Origin: Cristatella mucedo
Taxonomy: Eukaryota; Bryozoa; Phylactolaemata; Cristatellidae
Direction of reading: 5' to 3'
DNA length: 64,000 nucleotides
Assembly (NCBI GenBank): GCA_009760855.2
Contig: WPIO01000074.1
Coordinates: 402,501-466,500, forward strand
Of this stretch, positions 1 through 10,560 are shown one piece after another (the first letter of the stretch is position 1; each line of letters starts with the position of its first letter). The notes under the pieces are model-generated. The model was given only the letters and a program-made list of their open reading frames with translations. It made no database searches and was not told where the DNA came from. A program made the translations under genes and the position numbers.

Positions 1-461
1 CCCCGCTCAGGCCGCAGTGGCGCAGCCGAGTTCTGGTGTCGGGCGCCGCGCGTCAGCTCAGCATCGGTTATCGGAGGGAGGATAGGGGCGGGGCTGTGGC
101 GGGGGTGGGGGGGGGCGGCGGCGGCGGCGAATGGGCGGAGCCGTACCTGTCGTTTCGACAGGGTCGGCCGGCGCGTCGGCCAATAGCCGGCGCCGCCGGA
201 GCGCGCCACACCGTCCTCTATTCGCTCCGACGCTCCGACGCGTGATTAAAGCCTGCGCGAACAAACAGAGGCTGACACGCGACCGCCGCCCGCCGGCCCG
301 CCGGCCCGATTTATTCGGGCGCCGAGCGCTATCTGCGCACACTCGCCTCGCCGCGGCCGTTGGATCTAGCAGTCTGCTGCCGCCGCCGCCTCCGTGGAGC
401 CCCGGTTCCGCAGCAGCTGAAGTCTCGCACTGTCGCCTCGCGCGCCGCCACGACTGACAAG
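1..461 (+). promoter_or_regulatory. CpG-rich 5' flank / probable promoter and 5' UTR of the HES gene
   Basis: Very GC- and CpG-rich sequence leads directly into the first HES coding exon. A CCAAT box lies at 180-184 within GGCCAATAGCC. There is no canonical TATA box; GATTAAAG near 243 is only weakly similar. This looks like a CpG-island promoter, but the transcription start cannot be fixed from sequence. The window edge may cut off more upstream regulatory DNA. Confidence 0.5.
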
Positions 462-537
462 ATGACCATGTGCTCCAGTCCGGCACTGCTCGCCCGCTGC
501 GACGCCGCCGTCGCTGGCGTTCGGAAGAAGGTGAGCG

Positions 538-589
<52 letters not shown>

Positions 590-2067
590 ATCGCCGAAGT
601 TTGCGAGCCGGCGCGATTGCGTTTGCAGTGCAGTAAGCCACTCATCGAGAAGAGGCGACGAGAGCGTATCAACCGGTGCCTGAGCGAGCTGCAGGCGCTG
701 CTCACCGCCGACGGAGCCACGGCCGCGGCAACGGCAGCCGCAGCCGCAGCCGCCGCGGCGGCCACGGCCGCCGGCGACGACGCCAAGTCGTCGCCGCCCC
801 AGCAGCAACAGCAGCAGCCGTCGAGTGGCAGAGGACAGAAGCTGGAGAAGGCCGACATACTCGAGATGACCGTCAAGCACATACGCGTGCTGAGGAGGAT
901 GGCGCTGGCAGGTAGGCGCACGAGCGTCTGCTCGGAGGCGGGCAGGCGGGAGGGCGTGCGTGCGGCTCCACTCGCGGCGGCGGCAATGGCTCAAAGCGAC
1001 GCTGGCATTGTTCGGGTGCGCGTTCCCGCCACGGCGCGCGTCCCGCTTAGAGCGCGGGCTGCCGGGGCCTTTGTGCGCGGCGGCGGCCCGACGGTGAGAT
1101 CGCCCGTGGCTATTGACTCATCGTTACGAAAAAAGGGTGGGGGCTGCCGTTAAAGCGAGCGGCGTCGGCGCCGCCGCCGCCGCCGCCGCCGCCTTCGCCC
1201 GCTTTCCCACCAGCCGGCTGCTCGGTGCGACGAGCTGCCGCTGCGCTAGCAGCTGACTTGAGAAGCGGAAGTAAATGGAACCGTTCTGCCTAGTGGATGA
1301 CGTGGGTGCGCGAAGATGAAACCGCCGCCGCCGCCGCCGCAGCAGACGGAGCTCTGAGCTGAGAGCTGCTTCTTTCGTTCGCAGGCTGTCGGGAGCGGTT
1401 CAAGCTGGAGGATGAAGACGGCAGCTACCAACCGCCACTTCCGCCGCCGCCGCCGCTGCAGAAGCAGCAGCAGCGGCGGCCACCTCAGATAGCGCCACCC
1501 TTTGGCAGCGCTTCGCCGCCTAGCGATCGACGTCTCGCGGCGAGCAGCGGGCCGCGTGGCACCGGCGGCGCAGACGGCAGCGCCGGCCGGCGGGGTCTCG
1601 CGGCACCGACGGCAGCGGCCGCAGCGGACGCGCCGCCGCCGCCGGCGTACTTGGTTTTGGACAATTGCGGCGGCGCCTACGTAGCCACGGCGGCGCCGCC
1701 GCAGGCTGCCGGCTTCGGGGACGACTCGGCGGCCGTCGGCCTGCCGTCGCTCGCGGCCGCCTGGGTCGCAGCCGCCGCCGCGGCGCCCGGCTGCTGGCGG
1801 TCGGCGGCCTCGCCTGCGGAGGCCGTCCCGCCGGCTGCCGCCACCGCCGCGGCGGCGTGCCGCGAACTGATGCAGCGAAACTGCAGAGCTGAGAGCGGCG
1901 GTGAAGTCGCTCTGGCGGAGGCTTGGCGCTTTTGGGCCGCCGAGTCGGCTGCAGCCGCCTATCGGCAGCAGCAGAGGCGCCAGTGGCAGCAGACGGAAGC
2001 GGCTACGGGCGGCTCGCTGGGTGGCTGTGCGGTGGCTACCGGCGGCGATCTGTGGCGGCCGTGGTAG
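462..2067 (+). CDS. HES-family bHLH-WRPW transcriptional repressor (3 exons, 344 aa)
   Basis: Exons are 462-530, 629-911 and 1385-2067. Introns begin GTGAGC and GTAGGC and end TTTGCAG and TTCGCAG. Phases are 0 and 1, and the joined frame is open throughout. The start is ATG 462, with an in-frame ATG at 468. Residues 24-50 hold the basic region and helix 1, including KPLIEKRRRERIN with the proline typical of HES/E(spl). Residues 94-114 hold helix 2 (KLEKADILEMTVKHIRVLRR). The last four residues are WRPW, the Groucho/TLE-recruiting motif, followed by TAG. HES proteins are nuclear DNA-binding repressors, often Notch targets. Two oddities stand out. The HLH loop is about 43 residues of Ala, Gln and Ser/Pro, against about ten usually. 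I see no Orange domain between the bHLH and the C-terminus, which is mostly Ala-, Gln- and Pro-rich. The subfamily within HES cannot be assigned. Identity is very secure; the exact first Met is less so. Confidence 0.93.
538..588 (+). repeat. (CCG)n microsatellite in HES intron 1
   Basis: About 16 tandem CCG triplets fill much of the 98-nt first HES intron, just after the GTGAGC donor. If the intron were retained, the run would encode polyarginine, polyproline or polyalanine depending on frame. That explains several spurious long ORFs across this region. Confidence 0.9.
1166..1210. promoter_or_regulatory. HES intron 2 GC-rich tract with one CSL-like site
   Basis: A second (CCG)n run lies at about 1166-1194. 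TTCCCAC at 1204-1210 reads GTGGGAA on the other strand, which is the core of the CSL/Su(H) site through which Notch activates HES genes. The preceding base is G rather than the preferred C/T, and a single 7-mer match is weak evidence. Confidence 0.2.
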
Positions 2068-3480
2068 GGCTGCTGCACGCCTCCAACGGCGAAGGCGCGA
2101 CGGGAAGGGACGCCGGGAGGCGACCGACGATGCGCTGCACTGCACGATGCTGCAGCTCTGTGCGGACCACTTGTAACGCCGTCGTGTTTACGCGCTGCTG
2201 GCTGACGCTGCCCGCTCTATTTTTGTATACATTTTGCCAAGTTCACAGTTCACCAAGTTGGCAGTCTACTAAGTGAGCGCCCCCGGTCGCATTTCGCGCT
2301 TCGTCGCTGCGAAGCCATTTCTTTGCGGTTTTGTATGGGAGGCCGTCCGCGCTACGGAGGCCAAAGTCACGCAGGCCGACTCTGGCCGACGCACTTAACG
2401 CGGGAGGCGCGAAGCATCGACCGCCCGCCGCCGCCGCCGCCGTCGCTTCCAGCAGAGCTACCCGGGGCGGAGCCGCAACAACGCGATCGCCGCCGCCGCG
2501 ATCGCCGCCGCCGCCCGCGAAACGCGATTCGAACGACAGGAGGCGAAAGCAAAAAAAACAAAAACGAAAAAAAACGAGAAAAAAAACCAAAAAGAAAACA
2601 AAAAAGAAAACAAAAAAACAAAACGAAAACAACAAAGCGCCAGGAGGCGAAACCGCCGCGATCGCAGGGGAATGAGTTTCTATTTCAAAACAAACGGGTC
2701 GCGGCCGATTCGGCGGACGCGTTTGCTTAGCGGCGGCGCAGGAGCACCGCGAGCGATCGCCGTTGCCGCAGCGCTGACGTCATCGCCGCCGCCGCGGCGG
2801 GCAGCAACGAGTCGTCCGCTGAACGAGTTGAGCTGCCCGCCCGCGCGCGCGCGCTGCCTCGCGCGCGGCGAGCCCGCGTCGCCAGCCCAAACCGAGCTCG
2901 TACGTCTGCAGCTCAATAGGGCTCGCGCGAATGAGGAAATGACGTCGAGAAAAGGGTGGTGAAAAGAAGGGTGACACTCGTCGACGCTCGGCGTCCGGAC
3001 CGGAACAATCAATGGCGACCGGCCGCTCGGTCGCCATTGATTGTTGTTTCAGAGTGCATCCACCGGAGCGCGGCGGAGCCGACGCCGCCCGCGGCGTGTT
3101 GGTCGGCCGCTGTGCAGAAAGCTGCCTAGCGCACCCGCTCTATGGGTCCCGGTGACGCGGCCGGCGGAAGTCGCCGGCCGCGGCGGCGTGCGCGCGAGTC
3201 GGAAAGGACGAGAAGCGTCCGGCATCCGGGGTCCGCCGGGCGGCCGTGAGCCATCGTCTTATTGCGTTTCGCCGACAATTCTCGAAATAATTCGATTAGT
3301 CCGCAGAGCGGCAGCGGCGATCGTTCGGCGGTTCCGCTCTGCGGAACCGGAAGTCGGAGCGGAGCTCGCTGGGGCTCTGCGCCTGGCGAGGCTTCGCTGA
3401 GCCTTCGGCGACCGGCGGAGTGCATTGAAACGGCGGCGAGCTAAATCAATCAGATTATGACTGACGGTTATTATTCGCTC
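2068..3480 (+). other. GC-rich region downstream of the HES stop; probable 3' UTR and flank
   Basis: No convincing coding sequence is present. Sequence stays CpG-rich to about 3.45 kb. An A-rich low-complexity stretch lies at 2549-2637 (AAAAC, AAAAG and AAACG units). A perfect CRE palindrome TGACGTCA lies at 2775-2782. I found no clear AATAAA, so the HES 3' end is not located. The CRE could also mark a promoter on either strand. Confidence 0.45.
3004..3045. repeat. Perfect 18-bp inverted repeat with 6-nt spacer
   Basis: Arm 1 at 3004-3021 (AACAATCAATGGCGACCG) is the exact reverse complement of arm 2 at 3028-3045. The spacer is GCCGCT. The flanking bases do not pair, so the symmetry ends sharply. 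It could form a strong hairpin in RNA or a cruciform in DNA. Its function is unknown. Confidence 0.95.
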
Positions 3481-3514
3481 TTCAAGATTGTCATGGCTAA
3501 AAAACCGATTACTC

Positions 3515-3860
3515 ACACAGACATATATATATATATATTTTTTTTTCCTTCATGAATTTTTTCCTTCATGAAAGTCCTTTAGGCCCACACGCCTTTAGCC
3601 GCGACCGGCGTGCTTCTCGTAGCGGCGTTCCAGCTGCGTTCCAGCAGCGACGTCTCCGAGCAGAATTCGCAAAATCCTCAGTGAATCCTGCTGCCGCAGG
3701 ATTCTTATTATTAGGCTTACTATTATAGTAATAAGTTAATATAATACTACTCAATGATTAATATTAATAATCTGTATTAAATATTATAAATATTAAATAA
3801 TTAATTAGTAAATAATTAATTAGTTAATTAATATAATACTACTTAATAACAATAGTATAC
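3515..3860. repeat. AT-rich low-complexity tract
   Basis: It starts with (TA)n at about 3522-3538 and then TTTTTCCTTCATGAA duplicated. A short GC-richer island at 3580-3700 interrupts it. From 3715 it is TAAT/ATTA-rich with repeated TTAATTAGT units. No gene is seen. Confidence 0.8.
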
Positions 3861-3992
3861 TTTCCAGCGGTCCTGAGCTGCTACTTTCATGCTACCCACC
3901 TCAGGCTGTGAGTGCGCTAGGCAAAACTCTCCTGCATAGCACCCACATAGTCTTTGCGGCTTCGTGGAGTTGCAGACGGAGATACAGTACAT
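3861..3992 (+). mobile_element. LINE-B 3' end fragment
   Basis: The sequence matches the 3' ends at 49.6-49.86 kb and 63.05-63.29 kb. Shared stretches are the GCGGTCCTGAGCTGCTACTT block, CTCCTGCATAGCACCCACATAGTCTTT and the GGAGTTGCAGACGGAGATACA end. It is internally deleted compared with those copies and carries no coding capacity. Confidence 0.75.
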
Positions 3993-4255
3993 CCGAGGGT
4001 CAGACCGAGGCTCGCTAATAAAGAATCAAATAGCTGACGAGTCTGCAGCCTCATTTGTGTAGCGGCCGAAGAGCCGTATCAGCCTTCATCGCCGCTTGCA
4101 GTTGGCAATGCAGAATCGCCCAACTGCAAGCTTCAAACCCCCGTCGCAGCTTCGCTCGCGAATCAAGTTTAAATGAGCGTTAGACAATTGCTGTTCATAG
4201 TTTTTAGCATTCGCGTAAGAGCGACTAATTGGAAGCGTGGGATTTTTTTACTCCG

Positions 4256-5105
4256 CGGCATCGCATCGGCGAGTACCCGGTAGGGGTGTGGACATTTTTC
4301 GCAGGACGTTCCACCCCGGACATTTTCCCCGGACATGACGTCATCCCCGGGGTACCTGGTTTAGGGTTTAAGGGTTTGTGGTTTAGTGTTTAGCGTTTAA
4401 TGGTTTTAGGGTTTTAGGGTTTAAGGGTTTGCGGTTTAGTGTTTAGGGTTTTAGGGTTTAGGATTTAGGGTTAAGGATTTTAGGGTTTAGGGTTTTAGTG
4501 TTTTAGGGTTTAGTGCTTAGGGTTTTAGGTTTTAGGATTTAGGGTTAAGGGTTTTAGGGCTTAGGGTTTTAGGGTTTAGGGTTTAGTGTTTTAGGGTTTA
4601 GGGTGGGCTGCGCCTCCGCCGCCTAAATCCGACCTTGCTCGTATTCCGCGCTTTAATTAGTGCGTATTAGGACGTAACGAGATCTCTTAAGATGGAGTTA
4701 TACTCAGCAGACCTCTGAGGCTTCGCGCTCATTTTCAGGAACGCGCGGCACGCCGTAGCTTGCGCCCGCTTTGACGGGTACGAACACGTGCCGGGCGGCG
4801 TCGAGCGGGACTTAACTCCCGCGGGACCGAATGTATGGCTCGCCGACGCCGCCGCAGCCGCAGCTGCTTCCGCCGCAGCTCGCTCCATTAAAAAACATTC
4901 TTCAAATCCATCCATCCTTCCAATCATACTGAGTTTATTTTTATTTCAAGAGACCGTGAACTTCATTTGATCATATATGTAAATATATATATATATATAT
5001 GTATTCGTAATTATACATCCATCAACACAGGGGGAAATGTCCTACGGGGGTGTCAGGGGAGGGGATGTCCTAGGGTCCACCAGGGGGGGGGGGGAAATGT
5101 CCTAC
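4256..5105. repeat. Segment bounded by inverted GGACATTT/AAATGTCC G-rich motifs
   Basis: GGACATTTTCCCCGG lies near 4317 and a related GTGGACATTTTTC near 4289. The opposite-strand form GGGGGAAATGTCCTA appears near 5030 and again near 5090, with GGGGATGTCCTAGGG between them. The arrangement recalls degenerate terminal inverted repeats of a cut-and-paste or MITE element. No transposase is present. The telomere-like block lies inside. Confidence 0.35.
4355..4605 (+). repeat. Interstitial telomere-like block, degenerate (TTTAGGG/TTTTAGGG)n
   Basis: About 250 bp is built from TTTAGGG, TTTTAGGG, GGTTTAGTG and GGGTTAAGG variants, all G-rich on the + strand. It resembles plant-type (TTTAGGG) or TTTTAGGG telomere repeats rather than the animal TTAGGG. 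It is irregular, so it may be an old interstitial block or simply a heptamer/octamer satellite. Confidence 0.8.
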
Positions 5106-5117
5106 AATCCTCGGTGA

Positions 5118-5288
5118 AGCCGCCGTGATGGCACACTAGGTTAGGCGGTTGCTCTCCGCGATCGTCGGTTCGAATCCTGCCGAGGACGACTTTTTATTGC
5201 CGCTGCGAGCGGTGGTGATAGCCCTAAAGGCCCTCCTGCCACTATACAAAAAAGAGGCTATTTAATCAGCTAGTACTTTTTGTTTTAT
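5118..5288 (+). mobile_element. SINE S2 (tRNA-derived)
   Basis: The 5' part looks like a tRNA, with an A-box-like TGGCACACTAGGTTAGGCGG and a B box GGTTCGAATCC. The body carries ATTGCCGCTGCGAGCGGTGGTGATAG in degenerate form, and it ends GAGGCTATTTAATCAGCTAGTA. Eight other copies in this window share this body, so it is a dispersed retroposon and not a tRNA gene. Confidence 0.85.
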
Positions 5289-5353
5289 AGAGTTTGGATG
5301 CTAAGATGGCGCGAGCTGAGCTTTCGGCGTCGCATTCGGTATCGTACTCGACT

Positions 5354-5496
5354 GCCGAGCTGGTTTGGTCCAGCAGTTAAGGTGCTCGCTCCGACCAAGG
5401 TCTGGCTGAGGTCGCGGGCTCGAGCCCGGAGGCATATGTGAAGCGCTTGAAAATAGAGATTGAGTTCTCTTGGGGCACTATATAAATGAATTATAA
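5354..5496 (+). mobile_element. SINE S1 (tRNA-derived, LINE-A-like 3' tail)
   Basis: It begins GCCGAGCTGGTTTGGTCC with a tRNA-like A box. A B-box-like GGGCTCGAGCCC follows, then GGCATATGTGAAGCGC. It ends in a tail close to that of LINE-A (GAGATTGAGTTCTCTTGGGG, then CACTATATAAATGAATTATA). Copies at 9.4, 22.75 and 44.3 kb share the same layout. Confidence 0.85.
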
Positions 5497-6410
5497 AACC
5501 TTCGCTCGCACCGCGACATCGAGCGAGCCGTTGCCTCAGCGGTAGCGGCCTCGTTTCCACGCCGAGAGCGTATTCCGGACGGTCGAGCTTAAGTCTTGCA
5601 GGGCCCTAGGCGAAAGTCTCCGCGTCCTGCCACGTGGGCACGAGAACGTGCGAGAATGCGCGCGCTCGCACGCCGTTGTCAGCAGGATGAGCGCGCGCTG
5701 GCGCGAGACGCACAGAAAGAGCTTTCAGTGCGCAGCGTCAGGCCGCAACGCACGCCTCGCGATATCATTGGGCGAGCGAGCGAGCGAGCAAACGGAAATT
5801 CAAAAGCTGGCAGAGCCACAAGCCTTTCTCTGTGCACTAGGCGAAGATTTTCTTAGCCATCGCCAATAATAACGATTAAATCAGTAAGTCTTTCGAACAG
5901 CCCTAAGAGAACGGAATTGCCATCAGGGCGCCGTTCAATTCGCAGCGAGATCTGTATTAACCGAGCGCTAGTTGTTCGCGAAAGGTAGCGTGCACAGACA
6001 GGCACGCACGAAGCACGCAAGTACCACGCTTAAGGCATCGAAGATAGTGCAATATAGGAGCGATGTCACGTGTGCAGAAGGAATACGCACCGGCCGAGCG
6101 CGGCAAGGATGGCGGCGGAACGAGTCAGAGCGAAGGGAGAAAGGGGTGCCACTGGTCGCGCCGCCACGGGCGGTCTGGCTGATAGCGCGGTGGCGATAGT
6201 CGGCAATATTCTCCTGCTCCTGCGAAAATAGGGCCGCCGAATGAGCTAGCCCTTAATGAACCTTTTGAATCCTTTTGCGCAGACATGCGGAGGACCGCAA
6301 AGTCGTTTCGCGCCCGCGCCGCCATTGGCAGCGCGAGCGCGAACGGCGACTTTAGGCCGAAATCGAATCGGCGCGCGGGCTTCGATGCAGATCCAGCGCG
6401 CTGCGCGCCT
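5497..6410. other. No recognisable gene
   Basis: Moderately GC-rich sequence contains a short (GCGA)n run near 5777-5800. Open frames on both strands are short and have no motif I recognise. No LINE or SINE body was identified. Confidence 0.5.
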
Positions 6411-6412
6411 TC

Positions 6413-6535
6413 TGAATGACGCTAGCGAATTCTGAGTTGCAGCGAATTCTGAACGACGCTAGCGAATTCTGAGTTGCAGCGAATTCTGAATGACGCTAGC
6501 GAATTCTGAGTTGTAGGGAATTCTGAATGACGCGC
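6413..6535 (+). repeat. 37-bp tandem repeat, about 3.2 copies
   Basis: The unit CGAATTCTGAGTTGCAGCG plus AATTCTGAAYGACGCTAG starts near 6427, 6464 and 6501. Each unit itself holds two GCGAATTCTGA half-repeats. The copies are nearly identical, so the expansion is recent. Nothing suggests coding. Confidence 0.9.
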
Positions 6536-7194
6536 AGGCAGCGCACTTCGCGACGCCCGCGCCTCCCGCTGAATGGCGCTACAGGCTTCTTCCGAAAGCT
6601 CATGAAGAGCGCTGAAGAGTAGGCTGCTCGTTGAATGGGCTCCGCCGACCGAGACCGCGGATGAGTCGCGCGATGTCGATACGTCACGTTCAGCAATTTC
6701 CTGGCGGCGCCCTTCCCGTGACCGCGGCGGTCTTTGTCCGGAAGTCCTAGCTGGCAACGAGGTTTAAGCAACCGTCTAAGGAGTTGGATATTTTCCTTCT
6801 TCCTGCAAGACGCCGAGCCCGTATCGTAACTGTTTCCTATGAAAAATAGTGGCAAAAATAGGGTAAAATTAGTGGTAAAAATGGGGAAGTAATTTATTGT
6901 TTTGCTAAATCCATAAATTCCCAGTTTGTGTCTACTACTGCCTCCACTTTCGTCGGACTGAGCGCCGGTCTTCCCAGGAGCCCTGTCTCTTTGTCGCAAG
7001 TAAGTTGCAGCCAAGTGACGGAGGCCGGCGAGGTCGCGCCGGCCTTCCACTAGTGCCGCCGGTCGGCGCTTTACTTTTTAAATATATAATCATCCATATA
7101 CCTAAATTTGAGTGAATTGGAGGTCCATTTTTTAAACCAGGTTTAACGCGTCCTATATACGCGTTTTGCATTCATTTAGAAAGGACAGCAATAT

Positions 7195-7512
7195 TAATAA
7201 TATGCATACACTTGTATAGAACCCTCAGAGAAATTATTAATCTATTTGTAAGCACTTTGAATATGCTATATATGTATGTAATATATAATATGATTTGATA
7301 TATATGATATCAAATCATATTATAATATATATTATTATATATAATATGATTTGATATATTATAAAATGTTAGATAATATTATATGATATAATATATATAT
7401 ATCAATATATAGTATACAATATAATAATAATAATAATAATAATATAAATAATAAATATTATATATAATAATATAGTATATATAATATAATGCTATATAAT
7501 ATGATTTGATGT
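7195..7512. repeat. AT-rich palindromic tract
   Basis: Nearly pure A/T with (TA)n, (AAT)n and a recurring AATATGATTTGATAT motif near 7288, 7345 and 7499. One of these (TGATATATATGATATCA) is self-complementary. Low-complexity DNA without coding signal. Confidence 0.85.
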
Positions 7513-8610
7513 TCGCCAGAGCTTCGATTCTCGAAAGGGATTCCTGCAGAGGATAGGAAACGCTAGTAGTGCATGGTGCCGGGAGGCGAGAATGTATGTG
7601 AAAGTAGGGAGAACGCATTTAAACTCTGTGATAGCTGTCTGTATCTTGATCATTCATTGGTCAATATGGTGCGTTGTAAGACCGCTATCGCGGACTCTTT
7701 TTGTCAGCTGATCGAAATTACTCTCAAGAAAATTCACGATGCGTCCGCCCACCAGGTAGGAAATGCGAGGGTAGTACTAAGCAAACTGTATATACTAAGC
7801 GATATAACTCATACTAATATAAATATTACTAATATAACTAATATACTAACATACTAATATTGAGCAAATGTGTTATTTGAATGCTTTTCGCATGTCGTAG
7901 AGTGAGAGCCAAAACAATCGTAATCGCATTGCATTAAAACTCCGCTAAGTAAGACGCGTTTCTATATTTCACGCAATTTTTACAGCCAAAAAATCCCCAA
8001 GCAGTCTGAGCTGAATTCGCAGTCTGCGAGTCAGCCCTGCTCCGAGTAATGCTCCGACGAGGAGATGCCTCTGCGTCCGCAGCGTCCATCCTGGACAGCT
8101 CACCGACTGAGAGAGGTGGGCGTATTTTTATACGCACGGCTACTCGGTTACTCGGATTCAAAGTGCAAAGTTCAAAGTCTCGCATCTCTGTCGACGTGAG
8201 CATCCATTGTATAGAAATGGCTATTGTATAGAAATCTATTGTGTAGACACGCCTCCTCGCCGTTATCCGGCACTGTCAAATACAGGCATGCAAAAAGTGG
8301 GTGTAGAACTGCGCTCGCGGCGGCAAACCGCCCACGACACATTCGTGTCAGCTACAACCGAGCGGTGGCCGAGAAAGAGTCAGCGAAAGCATCGCTACGA
8401 GGAACAGGAATCTTTTTCGTACCTCTCAGCAACGAGCTCTGCGCTCGGCTGCAGCGCTTGCAGTTTGCCAGCGTAAGAAAAAATGGCCAGTCGATGTGAA
8501 ACCTTCTTCCATCGTTCACCGTTGAGCCGCCTTCTTCTTCGCCCGGAAGTGTTGGGCCAGAGCGGCTGCAGCGACGCACGCTGCCTCGCGTCACAACAGT
8601 AGGACGCAAT
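7513..8610. other. No recognisable gene
   Basis: Contains a short ACTAATAT-rich stretch at 7808-7860. Other open frames are under 95 codons and have no family signal. No transposon body was recognised. Confidence 0.45.
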
Positions 8611-8621
8611 CAGGTACCCAG

Positions 8622-9400
<779 letters not shown>

Positions 9401-9436
9401 TCTCTCGAATACTTTTGGCGCTGTCTTTCAGTGGTG

Positions 9437-9598
9437 CCGCGTCGGTTTGGCCCAGCGGTTAACGCGCTTGCCTCGAACTGAGGTCAAGGTGAATACAATT
9501 TGATGATCGAGGTCGTGCGCTCGAACCCTGTAGCATATGGGAAGCCCCCGAATAGAGATTAAGCTCCCTTAGGGCGCGATACAAATAAATTGTGCTTA
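9437..9598 (+). mobile_element. SINE S1 copy
   Basis: Shows GTCGGTTTGGCCCAGCGGTT (A-box region), a GTGCGCTCGAACCC B-box region and GCATATGGGAAGC. The 3' tail is GAGATTAAGCTCCCTTAGGG followed by ATACAAATAAATT. It has an extra insert (GTGAATACAATTTGATGATC) in the tRNA-like part that the 44.3-kb copy shares, so this is a subfamily. Confidence 0.85.
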
Positions 9599-10405
9599 TA
9601 TTCACTTCAGTGTGGCGGCTGCAGCTGCTGAATTGATGGCTGCACTTGAGTACAAATTTCACAACGCGGTACGTTCTGTGCGCTGGCAGCCGATGCTAAG
9701 ATTTAAACGCAAGTGTCGCTCTCCCGGAGGAAATAACCAAGGCGACGTTTGAAATTTTTCTCGGGAGGCTATGGATCTTAATTGCGGCTGTTTATATGAA
9801 GGAAGGAAAAGATTCTATCGCAAAATCCTCTGCAAACTCCAAGATTGGCCATCTATGTATCACTGCAGACCAGTCAGGCTTCGAGCGCTGTCAGTGGAAA
9901 AGTCGACTAAATTAATCGCTTAGTTCTTAGCACTTTCTCAGCTACAAACAAAATTTAGCTACGTTTTAAGTTCACTTGAAACTCCTGGAGAAGCAGATAA
10001 GTTATTAGAGCGTCGCTCAATTTATTGGGTCGCTTGGAAGTTGGTGATCGCTTGCTTGGTTACGAGCTGCTAAATGCTGGACGCGACAAGCTAGGACGCC
10101 AGTTTCCAGGAAGTGGCTGAGTAGCTTAGGAAGTTGCGAGCAGAGTCTACAGAAATGCGCACGCTGACGCGGTCGGCCCTCCGTCCGTCCGCCCCCTCGC
10201 TCCCACCCCGCGCGCATAACAATCTTTTCGCAATGAAAAACCTGTGGGCGGTCGCACTCCTCAAGTTGGCCATTAAAAATCATACAATTCCCAAAGAACC
10301 GTACAGCTAGCAAGCAGGTTGCTAACGGTAAATATACGATACCGGATATTATGCCAAGCATCCGCATACGCAATACTTATGCAATACAGTGTACACGTGT
10401 ACGCT
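9599..10405. other. No recognisable gene
   Basis: Single-copy-looking sequence with short ORFs only. I identify no family or transposon body. Confidence 0.4.
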
Positions 10406-10407
10406 GA

Positions 10408-10409
10408 TG

Positions 10410-10440
<31 letters not shown>

Positions 10441-10560
10441 TTTATAGCGTCCCAAGAGAACTTAATCACTATTTAGGTGGTTCACACATGCCTCAGGGCT
10501 CGAGCCCACGACCTCAGCCAGACCTTGGTCGGGGCGAGCACCCAATCGACTTATGTGTGT
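10408..10560 (-). mobile_element. (TA)n followed by SINE S1 (minus strand)
   Basis: (TA)n at about 10408-10432 is followed by the reverse complement of S1. The tail reads GCGTCCCAAGAGAACTTAAT, then GGGCTCGAGCCCACGACCTC and CCAGACCTTGGTCGGGGCGA. The 5' end of the SINE is truncated near 10550. Confidence 0.8.

Noticed and set aside
58-2145. Long minus-strand frames (221-299 codons) opposite the HES exons
   Set aside because: They are Arg/Ala/Gly-rich shadows of GC-rich, repeat-bearing HES exons and introns. The + strand has a coherent spliced bHLH-WRPW gene.
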